A model generated the notes under the pieces. The model was not told the DNA's origin. It did not search any database and saw only the letters and a list, made by a program, of their open reading frames with translations. Positions 1-12,949 of a DNA stretch of 64,000 nucleotides are shown in pieces. How positions within the stretch are numbered: the stretch's first letter is position 1; each line of letters begins with the position of its first letter. Origin of the DNA: Bagarius yarrelli (Eukaryota > Chordata > Actinopteri > Siluriformes > Sisoridae). The translations under genes were made by a program, and so were the position numbers. The stretch spans positions 1,100,501-1,164,500 of the forward strand of contig VCAZ01000075.1 of NCBI GenBank assembly GCA_005784505.1. The letters run 5' to 3'.

Positions 1-604
1 GAAAAAGCTTTGCTGGGACATGAGCTTCCTCTGCAACTGGCTTGTTTTTTTCCTCTAGTTTTGCTGATACTTCTCATACTGGTCTCGGTGTTTAGTCGAG
101 TAATGATGCTTGAGATGGTACTGCAATGTTTTTAGACAGTTGGCATTTCCATAATGGCCTGCCAGCCAATAGTTTGAGACCCTTGCCTTAAATGATTAAC
201 TATTTCCTTCATTCCAGCCCTTAAAAAAAGAATTTTCTCTTAGGCAGGGAAAACATTTGTAAAAACGTCAGACATTGCATCAAGTTGGGTTCAAGAATTC
301 AAAGTGAATTGAATTAACCAGAAGTCTCTGAGCACTTTACTAATCCGGCAAGGGAAGACTGGACTGAGTTGCTTTCCTCTTATTAAAAATAGTAATTTGC
401 ACAAATACAAATATCTACATGGCACAGATTTGCCCTTTTGCGTCATTTAATATTGCTCTTATTGTTCTGAGTAAATCGGTAGCGTATGCTCAAAGTGAAT
501 GGGTGTCTGTTCGATTTACACTTGCTTTCCTTCTAAAAAGAACAAACAGTAACACGGTACACCCACAAAACAGAAGCCTGCTTTTTAAAAGATGCCAACA
601 TTTC

Positions 605-638
<34 letters not shown>

Positions 639-889
639 GATGGCATTACTAAGTGCCACAGCAAAGATTTCAACCATGTGGCATAGACAACAAAGAGTAG
701 ATTAAGCCGATCAAGTCAGATTATGATACCAGTACGCCGCTATTAATTTCAGGCTCTATAAAAGAATATAGGGTTGGGCTCCTATATTTGGTCATTTCAA
801 CCAAATATAGCAGATGCAGTACACAGCGAAATGAACGTTTCCCCAGGACTATGGTGCAAAGAACAACGCCGAGCTAAAGACTAAGGTGT
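1..889. other. no gene recognised; GA microsatellite
   Basis: AT-rich DNA with no recognisable exon. It contains a GA-rich microsatellite at 605-640. A perfect 11-bp inverted repeat (CTATATTTGGT / ACCAAATATAG) lies at 782-810, just after a TATA-like CTATAAAAG at about 755. Confidence 0.7.
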
Positions 890-1560
890 CATAGCAACAC
901 GCTGTAAAGTGCATGTGTGCAAACTGGTGCAAACAGTGCAAATAAACAATACAAACATTACTCCGGACAGTGCAAACACAGACAATACAAAAACAAATCA
1001 CACTGCACAGTACATTCAACGGCGCCGGCCAGATTATAAAAGATGTGCGGCTAGAGAAAGAAATGTGAAAACCGCATTTAACAGATAGTTTTTTTGTGTT
1101 TACAAGCTGCTGTAACCACTGATTTATGTTGAGTGTGTATGTGTGTGTGTCAGTTGAGGTAGGTCAGTTCAGGTCTGAGGGTTGAGGAGCCTGATAGCTT
1201 GAGGAAATAAGATGGCAAAGTGTGAAAAGTGAGTGTGAGGGGTTTGTGGGCTCATCCGCAATGTGTTTGGGTTTGCGCATGCAGAGAGTGGTGTAAATGT
1301 CCATTATAGAGGGAAGAAAGACCCAGATGGTCCTTAAGGCTGTGATGCAGCTGCTCAGAATGCCCTCAATGGTCTCTCTGGAGGATGGAGGTTGGAAGCA
1401 GAGGCGCGGCTGGACTTTTTTGCTGATGGAGCTAGTGTTGAGTGACCAGGTGAGGTTCTACGCGAGGTGAACACCAAGGAATTTGGAATTTGGAGAATCC
1501 GTCGATGTTCAGAGGAGAATGGTCGCTCTTCTGAAGTCAACAACTATCTCCTGTGGATGT
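890..1560 (-). mobile_element. Rex1/Babar-like non-LTR retrotransposon, degraded 3' end
   Basis: Read on the minus strand, broken frames around 1545-1190 give reverse-transcriptase C-terminal motifs of the Rex1 type: a 'VVDFRRA'-like block, 'KFLGVHL', 'LTWSLNT', 'ISKKVQ..L' and 'GILSSCITA'. These are separated by stops and shifts. The stretch 890-1060, rich in GTGCAAA-like repeats, fits the 3' UTR of such elements. It is a dead 5'-truncated copy; the family name is from memory of the motifs. Confidence 0.7.
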
Positions 1561-1579
1561 AATTGCCACGACCACCTAT

Positions 1580-1655
1580 CCACCAAACAAGTCGCTTTGT
1601 AGAAGGGCATCTGACAAATGGCAGAAATGTAACTGTAAATGTAATTTAACTCGAC
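1580..1655 (+). mobile_element. SINE/L2-type 3' tail fragment
   Basis: The stretch AGAAGGGCATCTGACAAATG, followed by a TGTAA-type tail, resembles the end of the fish tRNA-SINEs seen elsewhere in the window. The tRNA-like head is missing. Confidence 0.5.
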
Positions 1656-2807
1656 ACACCAGATTCTTTAATTATGCTAACAACTGCATGAACAAAAATA
1701 CAGTAAAGTTTTATGTAATTTCTGTCTAAAAGGGAATTTCAGCTTTAAGTGGAATCTATTCCAATATTTTCCCCTTGGAAAAACAGCAGATGACAAGTTG
1801 ACATACTGCGTATGTTTTTATCTCTATTACCAAGTTAAAAAAGCTGATAAAAAAAACCAAAAAAAACAAGCAACAACAGTTTTACAGTCATTAAGCAAAA
1901 ATGGGATTCGCGTGTTTTGCAAAAAATAATAGCAAAAACAAACAAAAACACCTGGAATTATAAAACAAGCTGAATCAAAGTGAAAAGAACCTCTACATGG
2001 GCTAACCTAAAATGCTTGCGTGATTTGCTGGGCACCCTAATTTCCCTACATTTTGAATCATTATCTATAATCACCATTGCAACATGAATACAACATGAAA
2101 CACACATGAAATGCTAATGTGGACACAAGAATCTCACTGCACTTGGGTTGAACTCATGCCTGAGGCAGGCAGATCAAGGTAAGAGTGACGGACACCTGAA
2201 GTAGCAGCGATAACCCCAGGCACAAACATCCAACCGTTCTATTCTGGAACATTCATTAGCATCATTAGCAAAGACGATTCAAGCAATTGATAGCGTGTTA
2301 GCCAACACTTCATTATGCATAACCGTTATCTGTTTTTTTTTCTTCTGGAGAGCCCCGAGGCATGCTTCAAGCCAGGACGCCAATTACACCACTGGCCTTT
2401 AAGAGCCTGGAAACAAGCATGGCCAGACTCAATGACAAAATAAACAAAACCAGGGATTAGATTTGCAGCTCTTTGGACATTGTTGAAGGGTAATGGCGGA
2501 TTGTTGTGCCAGGTAAAAGGCATCTTTACATCATTCCTTGTTGTTGTTGACGGGCTGCTTACAATAATGATTAGCACCTTTTTAAATGTTGTTTTAGACT
2601 CCAGCAATTAGGAACTTTTTAAAACTAAGGTTACAAAAATGTAGGATCGGAGTGTTAAAAGATCGGCGGCCAGCCATGTGGTTATAGGGGGAAAAAAACT
2701 TTCTGAGGTCTGTGCAAACCAAAACTAGCAAAAGTATAGAGTTGGGTTTTAACTCTTTGTGGAAAAAAAACCCACTTTCAAGCAACATCAGTTCATTTAG
2801 CCCGAGT
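1656..2807. other. no gene recognised
   Basis: AT-rich DNA with A-rich tracts (about 1840-1970). No exon with family-like coding sequence was seen on either strand. Confidence 0.6.
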
Positions 2808-2905
2808 TTAACCCGTTAGTACTACCAAGCTGCCACTGCTCGGCCAAAAAACAATGCCCTTAACCAACTGCTCAGCTGGACAAAAATGTAAATGTAAATT
2901 TGGTA
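2808..2905 (+). mobile_element. tRNA-derived SINE fragment
   Basis: Contains CCAAGCTGCCACTGCTCGGC, CCCTTAACCAACTGCTCAGC and a TGTAAATGTAAA tail, the middle and tail of the SINE family repeated in this window. The head is missing. Confidence 0.6.
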
Positions 2906-3551
2906 TCCATCTTACATCAGGAAACTATACACTGCTACCAAGTGCTACCATCAATTATTTTTTTAGCCGAACCAAACTGCTTAGTAGAAACACAGACTCC
3001 AAAAAAAAACCAGCAATGGACATTAAGGAACAAAAAAAAAAAAAAAAAAAAAGCTTTGGACAATATGTCCAATTTGAATTGCAGTCTGAAAGTGAACCTG
3101 CAGAGAAGGTAATGCTGTCTCTGGAAGCACTTCAGCTGATGGCACTGGAGAGCATGGGGCCATTACTCCAGCCTGCTGTGCAATACAGGGCTCATAATAA
3201 CCCAGCTCGGTGTGGGAGGTTTTTATGTGCACCTGCACAACAAACGCTCATTTTTTTTTTTTTTTTTTACTTCGTTTACTCTGCAAATATCACGTCGCAG
3301 CACAAATTTCCAGCCGGCGTCAACTTGTCGTTCAATGTTCTGGCATGATATAATGTACTATTTTTATGGTCAAGTTCGTGTAAATGGACAACTGGCAATT
3401 TCTAAGATAGTTAAAGGTTAAATAAATAAACCACAGTTGTCTAAAAAGTTATTGGAATGAAATAAAGCAAAATAAATAATAGTGTAAGGAGGCAAATGAT
3501 TATTAGAAATAACTGAAATAGTACAAAAGAAGACAAGAAATTAATTTTAAA
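2906..3551. other. no gene recognised; A and T homopolymers
   Basis: Holds an A19 tract near 3032-3050 and a T18 tract near 3251-3269. Open frames crossing it have no recognisable domain. Confidence 0.6.
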
Positions 3552-4940
3552 CAGTGCATATTTAGAAAAATATTCATACTCCTTACATTCACAAAATTAA
3601 ATGCATTTCACTGAATAGACCAACAGAAACTAGCACATAATTGCGAAGTAAAACAAAAATGATATACGGTTTTTAAAATTTGGAGGAAATAAATCGAAAA
3701 AGTTTGCTGTGCATTTGTATGCTCAATACTTTGTAGAGCCGCCTTTCGCTTGCAATTACAGCTGCGGGTCTTTCGAGGTTTGTCTCTACCAGCGCTGCAC
3801 ATCCAGAGCCTGAAATGTTTGTCCACTTTTCTTTGCAAAATAGTTCCAGCTCAGCCAGAATGGATGGGGAGCGTCTGTGAACAGCGGTTTTTAAGTCTTG
3901 CCACAGATGCTCAATGGGATTTAGGTCTGGACTTTGACTGGGCCATTCAAACACATGAGTATTCTTTGTTCCAAACCATTCCATTGTAGCTCTGGCTCTC
4001 TGTTCAGGGTTTTTGGTTCAATAGGGTCATTTCCTTGCTGAAAAGTGAATCTTCTTTTTTTTTTTTTTTTTTTTTTGCAGCCTCCAACAGGTTTTCCTCC
4101 AGGATTGCCCTATTGTATTTAGCTCCATCCATCTTCACATCAACTCTGACCAGCTTCCCTGTCACTGCTAAAAAAAAAAAGCATCCCCACAGCATGAGCA
4201 GTGTTACTTTTCTTCCACACATAGCACTTCACATTTATGCCTAAAAGTTTGACTTTGGTCTTATCTGACCAGAGCACCTTTTTGCCACTCTTTCAAAAAA
4301 GGCCAGATTTGTAGAGTACATGACTCATAGCTGTCCTAGGGACAGATTCTCCCTCCTGAGCTGTAGATTTCTGCAGCTTCTCCAGGAGTGACCATGGGCC
4401 TCTTGGCTGCTTCTCAGACCAGTGCTCTCCTTGCTCTGTCTGTCAGTTTAGGTGGACAGCCATGTCTTGGTAGGCTTGCAGTTGTGGCATACTTTTTCCA
4501 TTTTTGGACGATGGAGTGAACAGTGCTCCTTGAGATGTTTAAAGCTTGGAATATTTTTTTATAACCTAAACCTGCCTTAAACTTCTCCACAACTTAATTC
4601 CTGACCTGTCTGGCGAGTTTCTTGGTCGTCATGATGCTGTTTGTTCACTAGTGTTCTCTAACAAACCACAGAGGTCTTCGCAGAACAGGTGTATTTATAC
4701 TGAGACTAAATTACACACAGGTGGACTCTATTAACTAATTAGGTGACTTTTGAAGGCAATTGATTGCACTGGATTTTATTTAGGGGTATCAGACTACAAA
4801 TGCACGCCAAACATTTATTTGTTTTTCATTTTAATTGCTTAAAATTTTGAAAACTGTATATCATTTTCGTTCCACAATTATGGACTTCTTTTATCACATA
4901 ATATTTCAATAAAATACATTTAAGTTTGTGGTTGTGGTTG
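3552..4940 (-). mobile_element. Tc1/mariner element, degenerate copy (family A)
   Basis: The left end (CAGTGCATATTTAGAAAAAT) and the right end carry the long inverted terminal repeat of a common fish Tc1 family: AATAAAATACATTTAAGTTT near 4910, and its partner near 3600. The transposase is on the minus strand. The C-terminal block (about 3984-3673) shows WPSQSPDLNPIEHLWQDLK with the DDE-region DLNPIEH motif. N-terminal parts are only readable in shifted frames with stops. A T22 tract near 4054-4075 and deletions of internal segments add to the damage. The element is inactive. Confidence 0.88.
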
Positions 4941-5017
4941 GTTAGGCAGTCATGTTGGCAGTCATGTTCCATGATCGCCAACTTGTTTTCCAACTATTCC
5001 TGCCCTACTAGCTGCTA

Positions 5018-5203
5018 AGTGGTGGCTCATGGTTAAGGTGTTGGACTACCAACCCGAAGATTGTGGGTTCGATTCCAAGCTCCACCAAGCCATGACTGCT
5101 GGGCCCCTGAACAAGGCCCTTAACCCCTAAATTGCTCAGTTGTATAAAAAAGATAAATGTAGTTGCTCTGGATAAAAGCGTCTGCCAAATGCTGTAAATG
5201 TAA
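5018..5203 (+). mobile_element. tRNA-derived SINE, near full length
   Basis: The best-preserved copy. The head has the pol III B box GGTTCGATTCC at about 5068. The middle is CCCTGAACAAGGCCCTTAACC, and the tail is CTCTGGATAAAAGCGTCTGC then CAAATGCTGTAAATGTAA. The tail resembles fish L2-type LINEs, implying mobilisation by such a LINE. Confidence 0.85.
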
Positions 5204-7127
5204 TTACATAAATCAGGTGTTTAGTCAACCAAAAACTTACCATAAATTGGAAGACCGAATGAGTTGGTTGCCTCTAGCGAACATGGGTTGGAGGTGAGTT
5301 CTTACGTGTGTTGCGATTTTTCCAAAAAATATTACCAACGTCCAACTATAACCAAAAAAAAAATTGCCTTAATCACATGGCTTACAAATGCATATTAAAG
5401 CTAATAGCTGGGCTTCCATTCTTACGTAAAGCAATTCTACCTTTATTTGTATTAAACTTTGTTTAAAACCACATCAAGTGAGAGTAAAATATTTCTGCAA
5501 AATAATTCCTCCATAATTCCTCCGTCCCCCTGAAATTTGCTGTTTTTCACTTGTTTTCATGCGATGCTACTGCAGATGTCAGTATTGTTGGCTGACTCTT
5601 TTGAAAAACAGCTTTTACTGACTGACATTTTGTAAACTCAATTTGGTTAGCTTTGCTTTCCAAGTCTTTCAACAAGTTTTGAAAGGCTTATAGGTGTTAC
5701 ACGCAACCGAACCATTGTCCGATTCATTTTGGATCATATTTTCGAAAAATGTTGCATATTTCGATGCGGATTTTGTGCAAAATCTCAATTCAATTCTTGC
5801 GGGTAAAAATTCGGATTTGTATTATTCGTATTCTTTAGTTTACAGTGGCAGCCAAATGTAAGGCTTGTTAGGGACAAAAAAAAAATCCACACAGGCTGTT
5901 GCAGGATAACACACTATGATGACTTTCAACAACTGCTATTACATTTCATCTTATCAGCTCCCAAAGACATCCAGGGGTCTGTGAACACAGGAGGACCATG
6001 CAACAGGAAAAAAATGTACAGAGGTGATGTGTTTCATGGGTGGCTCTACAGCCTAAGGGTCGGAAATCAACTGATTTAAACAAAAAAAAAAGAAACGAGG
6101 TGATCAGTCAAACCCTGGCAGCCTAAAGGATACACAGGCTCCTTGTTGAATTTGATTGATCACTGAGACCAAATCTGGCAGATGCTCGGCCAGTGTATGT
6201 AATCTAAGCACCTGCTCTAATCACACTAAGTACTATTGTGATAATGGTGCTGAATTAAGATGAAGAGAGGCTGTGTCTCTGATAGTGCTACAAATCCTGG
6301 CTGGAAAAGTCTTGCCTGCCGTCACATGAGCTTAGAAAATTGAGAATGAATGATCTTTATTTTTGAGTGTTTAATGCCTTTTGTCGAATAAAATGTTACA
6401 TTCTTAACGGTTAGCAATCGTTCTGTGAATCTATGCCATTCAGGTTCCAATCCCAGCACCACCAAACTGAAAGTTTTTATCTTTTGTACAACAAAAGAGC
6501 AACAATAAACAGCTCTTCTATCAGCGGGCAGTACCAACACACCTCCGCTGCAGCAATAACACCATACCGGAGAGCATCGTTACATTAAATATTACAATAG
6601 AAGGTCTACTTATCTAAAAGTGATCCTTGTCCTTTGATTTAAACACTCAAATCTGATTGATCAAAAGTATTTATTAGTTATTATTAGTTTATTGTTAATA
6701 ATAATTCTAGGTTTTTCTACTGTATTAAAACAAACGGATTTAGAAACGTACTATTTAAAAAAAAGTCATTCATAGCAGTGTTAGTTTGGAGATGTTTTTT
6801 TTTATTAGGAGACATTTCTATAATGTTAACATTTATGAAAGGAGTCTCGTTGGTAAGTGCTCTCGGTCTGGGCTACACTTTCAATTTTCTCAGTGGATTG
6901 ACAGCCTGTGCTTTTAGTGCGTCTGTGTGTATGTGTCTAACAGCGAGCGAATGAGAGAGAGAGCGGGAGCCAAAGAGAATAGAGAGAGAGAAAGAGCTGT
7001 TAATCGCAGCAATAACTAATCGAGAACTCATCTCTTGGACGCCATTAAATCCAAATGTAAAGCATTATAAATGTGCAGCATGTCGTTCTTTAATTAATTG
7101 AACATTAGGATCTCAGATTTCTGGGAC
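5204..7127. other. no gene recognised
   Basis: AT-rich single-copy-looking DNA. A possible SINE head fragment (GGTTCCAATCCCAGCACCACC) lies near 6440-6470. A GA-rich stretch lies at 6950-6995. Confidence 0.6.
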
Positions 7128-7270
7128 TTGGCAGTCGCCCTTATCCAGAACAGCTTACAATCATCTAAATTATACAAGTATACAGTTATAGCTTAAGGGC
7201 TTTGCTTAAGGGGCCCAACAATAGCATCTTAGCAGTCCTGGAAACTGAACTCATGACCATAAAGCGACTG
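7128..7270 (-). mobile_element. tRNA-derived SINE, reverse orientation
   Basis: Reverse-complement landmarks: a tail-like CGCCCTTATCCAGAACAGC, the middle TAAGGGCTTTGCTTAAGGGG, and the head with GAACTCATGACC. The copy is diverged. Confidence 0.7.
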
Positions 7271-9503
7271 CGTCCCAAAATCTTTTCTCTAAAATGGCAC
7301 AAATATCCCAGGCCATTTTATCATAATACCTGTTAATGGTTTTATTATTTATCATTGTAAGCCAGGTAGTATCTTAAATCAAGTATTTAACAATAAAACA
7401 TGATTACAATATATAAAAGATTATTCTATCATATAAAACCTGAAAAATATTTACGTTTTGAAGTTTACTTACACCTCATCTTCATCGGAAAAGCATCAGA
7501 AACTTGTACTATCACAAGCAATGTACTAGCCCGAGGCTGGCATTCTGAGTGAGTTAGAGTAGCAGGTCAGTGCTCTCACAGTAAGAGAGATGCTTATCGA
7601 GGGCTGTTCTCTGGCTGCTATGTAATTAGAGTATGAACTAGAGCTTTACAGTGGACCATTACAGGGAAGGAGAATGAAACCTAGAGAAAACGAGTGGCTG
7701 GAGACGTACTAATATGTCAGTTGCTGTTGAAGATAGAACCCAATTTTTTTTAAATAACGAGAGGGCACGGTAATTAATACCAGTCAGTCTACAGGCTTGT
7801 TTAGAGAGCAACCAAGGACATTTTTTATTACCGGTTAACGGTTATGTAATTTCGGACCGTCTAATATATGTTCACCTTGTGGTCGTTTCAAGAATTGCAT
7901 GCACAGTCCAGAGTTTTACTTTATCAGTCAGTAAGCCGGGTTCTCTTGCTAAGCAATAGCTAGTGGTCAACAATCATACAAACAGTCCTTTTCTCGCCGT
8001 ACCTAAATAAGTTTCTCTTCTTGCTGTTCTGCCCACCAGACTCGTTATTACATTTTCCCGAGGTAAAGTTGTTGCGCTAGTTGCATAAGCGGGTGCTTTT
8101 ATTGGTTCCTGGTTTGACAGTCGTCATAAGAGAAGTCACATTACAGGCAAGTGTCTAAAATCTTCTGCCGAAATTTATTGGAAGAAAAAAGAAAAAAAAA
8201 AAAGGGTTTTGTAATGCCTTTATCATCATCTGCGGTTAACATGTCAAACTAGGCACCCGATTTCAGCATAAGATTATAGGAATCCGTGAGGATTAAAAAA
8301 TTTTCCTCGGACAAACAAATAGCAGTGTGTGCCAGTCATAATGGAATGGTACAGTATATGAACCACTCCATTCTGGTGTTCTATATGGACACGTGGCGCT
8401 TTTCTCTTTAGTGTGGTTGTAAAATGTAATCATTTGCATTTTCCTTCTTCATGATTGAACTTAGTCGAAAGGAACCAGCATTAAATAAGTTGCAGGATGT
8501 TCTTGTTGTCGAAAGACACACTGCAGATATAAAGACATTTTTTCCCCGAGGCATTCTTGCGCTTAGATACAAACATGTCAGTTTCTTTTAGCTGCTGCAG
8601 GAAGCAATCTGTGCATGTCAGTGTTAGTGGGGAAGACAGACAGATGGAGATAAACACAGGAAAGAAAAAAAGGATAAGAGGGTAGAGGAGGGAATATAAT
8701 CGAGAGATTAGGCGCCACAGATGTAATTCTTTCTGTCGATTACGTTCAACGCTTTCCGTCTATCGCGGTTCTGAATTTGAATAGAAGACCTGCAGCAAAC
8801 ATCTGAGCACTTAGGACCTGTATTTCAGTTGTCTTTATTTTTCAGGAATTCTCCATGGGCTTTGATTAACCGTTATCTGGGTTTGGCAGTGCGTGTATTT
8901 CCACTGAATTTGGGTAATTTAACCACTAAGTGTCTGCCAAGTGATTTTGAACCATTTAGACTGACCATATTAGAGCTGATGGAAGCTGACTTTTCTCAGT
9001 ACTCTAGAACATCCCAGAAAGCTTCATTGATGATGATTTGGTGCCTGAGAAAGCATGTCTGAAATAACTTAGCTTAGGTATGGAGTTATTAACTAGAGAT
9101 TAATCAGTGTTGAGAAAAGTGGTAGTCTCAGCATCCGATGCCATGAGCTCAGACTGCTGACTGATTGTCTGATGCATACAGCACACTTTTTAAAGAGTTT
9201 TAAAGTCGTTCTTTGATTGGCTAAAGTGTACAGGATTTCCAGGAGACGTGTGTGTCGCACTGTTTAACATTCAAACAACCTAAAGCCGAAGTAAGACGAT
9301 TGAAGAAGTAAGATGTTGTGCTGTGCTAATAAGCTTTAATCGAGATTAATGAAATGCTGGATAAAAAGTATGCGAGGTTCGCATTATAGACTGTTTAAAA
9401 GACGTCCGAGAGTTTAGCTTGAGACAATTAGCCGCTAAACATGAATCGACGCAAAACAAAACGTCATTGTTTGATTTACAAGCCACTGATATAGTCTACA
9501 TTG

Positions 9504-9537
<34 letters not shown>

Positions 9538-10029
9538 GGGGGGGTCATTGAAACTTTCTCCTGACCACTAAAAATTATTTTACATACTGATAAAAATGAG
9601 TCTAAAATCCTCACCTTTTGCTTAACAGGTGAGCAAAGCAGTTCTAGGTTACTGTTTATGCTTGCTCGCTTTTCAGAAAACAACGATAGCAAATAACTAT
9701 TTGCTTGGGCTCCCAGTCTGCTGATTATGTCCACATATAGCTCATAAGCCACCACATACCTAGAGAAATGAACTGTCACATCGCCCTCAAGACCAAAACG
9801 GAGGCATATTGCTTCGGCGTAATTACTGTTTTGAAAAATAGATGTCATTTTCTGCCAGAGCCTTACTGAGGATGACACAGCGATGATGTGCGCCGAAAAA
9901 AAAAATCATCACTGGATATTCAAAAGAATGAAAAAAAATAAAATAAAATCATCATTACGCTTTAACAGCATCAATACTCTGAGTCTGGGTGGATTTTAGA
10001 CATTGTAGAATGTAGAATTTCTTGTAGAA
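7271..10029. other. no gene recognised; short microsatellites
   Basis: No exon recognised on either strand. Contains an A-rich tract at 8187-8203 and a TA/CA microsatellite ending in a G7 run at about 9505-9543. Confidence 0.6.
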
Positions 10030-10197
10030 ATTTAGTTTAGGCACCGACACCCACAAGCGCAGTTGCGCTCTGGCGACCCAGGTTCGATGCTGGCTCGGGT
10101 TCTTTCCAGTCTCACCTCTCTATCTATCTTCATTATTTTATTCTTCTGTCCTACCAATAAAGGCAAAAAATTCCCCAAAAATACCTAAAAAAAAATC
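10030..10197 (+). mobile_element. second tRNA-derived SINE family
   Basis: GCGCTCTGGCGACCCAGGTT followed by CGATGCTGGCTCGGGTTC gives a tRNA-like B-box region. A pyrimidine-rich body and CCTACCAATAAAGGC with an A-rich end complete it. It is distinct from the TGTAA-tailed family. Confidence 0.65.
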
Positions 10198-11342
10198 ATT
10201 TTCGATTTGACTGGCAGAGGTGTTTGACTGCAGGTTAAGAGAGGTGTTTGTGTCACACAACCGTATTGAGTGGTTTTTCCGTCGGCGGCGCTCAGTTAAT
10301 GTGTCACCCATCTAGAACCGGCTTGCATTTGCACTGCCAAGGAGTAAAACCTGCTGTGTTTACCAACATGCGTCCAGAATCACTTGTTAACTCTTGCAAA
10401 ATCTGTGGCTTTTGCCCATCTATCTTTTTTTAACCCCTGTAAAATGAACAAACGAATGATTAATCCATCCACCTGATGAGAGTGGTCATATCTTCCGCCG
10501 CAACCTTTTCAAGCTCTTTTGATATTGTGGTTATCAGTTTCTATGTTGGAGACCAGGAAGCTTCCACTACAGACCACGATTTAAATAGTGCTATTATTCA
10601 AAGCTGCTGGCGTTCAGGGCAATTAATGTTCGATAAATGTGTTCCACTGGCACCTGGCTCGGTGCAAAAGTGGTATGTGATGTATGAGCACAAGACAGAT
10701 GGGTTTAATAATGTTGATGTTCGGTAGACCTTTCACTTTATTCTACCTAGAAAAAACAGGGATTAATTGATACGTGGTTCAGTACCATCGCATGGTGGAT
10801 GTTTTATAGGACACAAAGACGTTTGGAAAATGTTTACGGGTTAACACACAAGCGCAACTTGCCCTGTTTAGAAGTCGTGCAACATGAGAGTTTTTTTTTT
10901 TTTTTTTTTTTACTTCTTACAGATTCCGGGAAAGACCTTCAGGCACGTACAGAAAAATCAGTTATATCAGCGAAGGGCTTTTGTGACTGCGTCGGCAGAG
11001 TGAATCGGTGCTCTATGAGCAGAGCAACACTGAAACAAACGTAAGAATCGATATGTTATGAGAAAAAGAAAAAGAGAATGAAAGAGAGAGAGAGAGATAG
11101 AGAGAGAGCTAAGTGCAGCTACCAAGCTACTGAACTGTACACATCAGATGAAATTACCAGCTGGAATGTGTACACGTAGCTTCATAGTGCTGGAAATTAA
11201 TCCATGATCCTTTGAATAGGAGTGAAATTACAATCATTGACAGATGAATTCCTGCCATTTTTTCTCGTGCTAAAAATCCCAAATGTTTTTTTTTCTTTCT
11301 GATTTTTAAATGTCCAATAAGGCTTTCAATTTCTGTGAAGTC
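10198..11342. other. no gene recognised
   Basis: Contains a T22 run at about 10891-10912 and a GA-rich stretch at 11078-11108. Open frames here show no known domain. Confidence 0.55.
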
Positions 11343-11527
11343 GGAGCTTAGCGGTTTAGGTGTTGGACAGCTGATCCTTCTGATCCTTCTATCATAGGTT
11401 CCTCCAATCTGCCACTGCTGGACCTCTGAGCAAAATCCTTAACTGCTCAGCTGAATAAAAAATGAATGGGAAACATAATTGCTCGTAGTTTTGGTGACGC
11501 ACATCTGCCAAATGCTGTAAAATGTGT
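11343..11527 (+). mobile_element. tRNA-derived SINE, diverged
   Basis: AGCGGTTTAGGTGTTGGAC head, CTGCCACTGCTGGACCTC middle and CATCTGCCAAATGCTGTAAA tail. A short duplication (CTGATCCTT twice) lies in the head. Confidence 0.75.
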
Positions 11528-12858
11528 ATATTTTCTATATTTCACAGATATTATCTAACTCGCAAGTCATTTAGTATCTAAAACCTTTTTTTTTTTGCTT
11601 CTTTTTTTTCCTGCATGCCAAACTGTTTGTTTAGTAGGGGGAAAAAAATGGAGGTGTTTCGCAAACAGAATCTCCACAAGTGTCTCACTCTCCCTCCCCA
11701 GCAGACAGGTTATTCAGACGCAGCCAACTAATAGACACAGAGGGTCAAAATAAACAGCAGGGTCCAGGCGGCGGAACGACAATTGTAGATAATAAAGCGT
11801 CAGTCTGTGGAGAACTTACTTTGGGTTCAAGATGGCGGCTCCGTGAAGAGTAAGTGCTTGTTGTTAGCAATTTTTTTTACGATAATAATCGCTTCGAATT
11901 GAAGAGAAATTGGTTAAAAGGATGTTGATTATTTTCCGGGAAGAGCATCAGGCGACGATCATGGTATGATACTAGTGTTTCCATAGTAACAGCTTATCCA
12001 AAGGGAACTGTGAGAAGTCAATGGTTCACATCATGTAAGGTTAAATAATAGATACTTTTAGTGACACTGGAGAACTCGCTTGCTTATGAATATCACCTAT
12101 TACAGGAAAAGATGCAGTACGAAAAACAGGAAGAAATTTGTTTGCTTATATGCTTCCTGGGTTGATTGCTGTTATGTAGTAGAATCTTTCACAGACCTTA
12201 TTTTGTTTTGGTCTAATGCTAATCTAACTACTTGTATAGTCTTGTATTATAAATGAAAGGTGCTTTGAGGAAATTTGCGCCAAGTTGTCACACACGATTC
12301 TTCGGCGTTAAAGAAGTGAGAATGAGCGCAGAGAAAAGGCGCCAAGAGGCTCATCCTTTAACGCTTGCATCTTAATGAGGCGAGGCAAAATCGATAGAGA
12401 TCAATACTATTTACCTCCTGCTTACAGAAGATTTAGTTCTGATTTTGTGGGATGAGCTTAGCTGTAAACTTTCAAGTTAAGTAATGAAACCTTCTAAACT
12501 TGTACATACTAATTTTCGTTTTAAAACTCTGTGTTCTTTCCTATCATCCAAGACATTTTTATGATCAAACCGGGATTCCTGCAGTAACGCGCAAGTGCAC
12601 CGTCTCTGGTCTGGTTGCCATGGCTACACGGAGAACACCAGCCATCTCATACTAGTGAGAGACAGACTGCAAACGAAGGCGATTACTTTTATCACAGGCT
12701 CCATCAAATGTGTTTTATCTAATCGCTGACCAGCACAGGTGCACATCAAAGGCTCGGGTAAAGGACAGGAGGGCAGGATGAGCCAAAATTCCTTTACCGC
12801 TCGTGTATCGTCACCATCCCTCAGGAAACCACACTGTAACAAATTGAACAAGATGAGT
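11528..12858. other. no gene recognised; YY1-like and X-box-like sites
   Basis: Slightly more GC around 11750-11860 and 12560-12640. AAGATGGCGGCT at 11829-11840 matches the YY1 consensus, followed by GAGTAAGT. GTTGCCATGGCTAC at 12614-12627 is close to an RFX X-box. Function unknown. Confidence 0.45.
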
Positions 12859-12949
12859 GACGGGTTGTTATCCAATTGAGCAATTGAGGTTAGGGGCCTT
12901 GTTGAGGGGCCCAGCAGTTTTCCCACAGACCTTAACCTCTGCTGTACCA
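12859..12949 (-). mobile_element. tRNA-derived SINE fragment
   Basis: Reverse-orientation middle (TAGGGGCCTTGTTGAGGGGC, CCAGCAG) and part of the head (ACCTTAACC). The tail is reduced to CAATTGAGCAATTGAGG. Confidence 0.6.

Noticed and set aside
5068..5078. tRNA-like B box suggesting a tRNA gene
   Set aside because: No cloverleaf could be built around it, and the sequence continues into a SINE body and tail; the same holds for the other copies.
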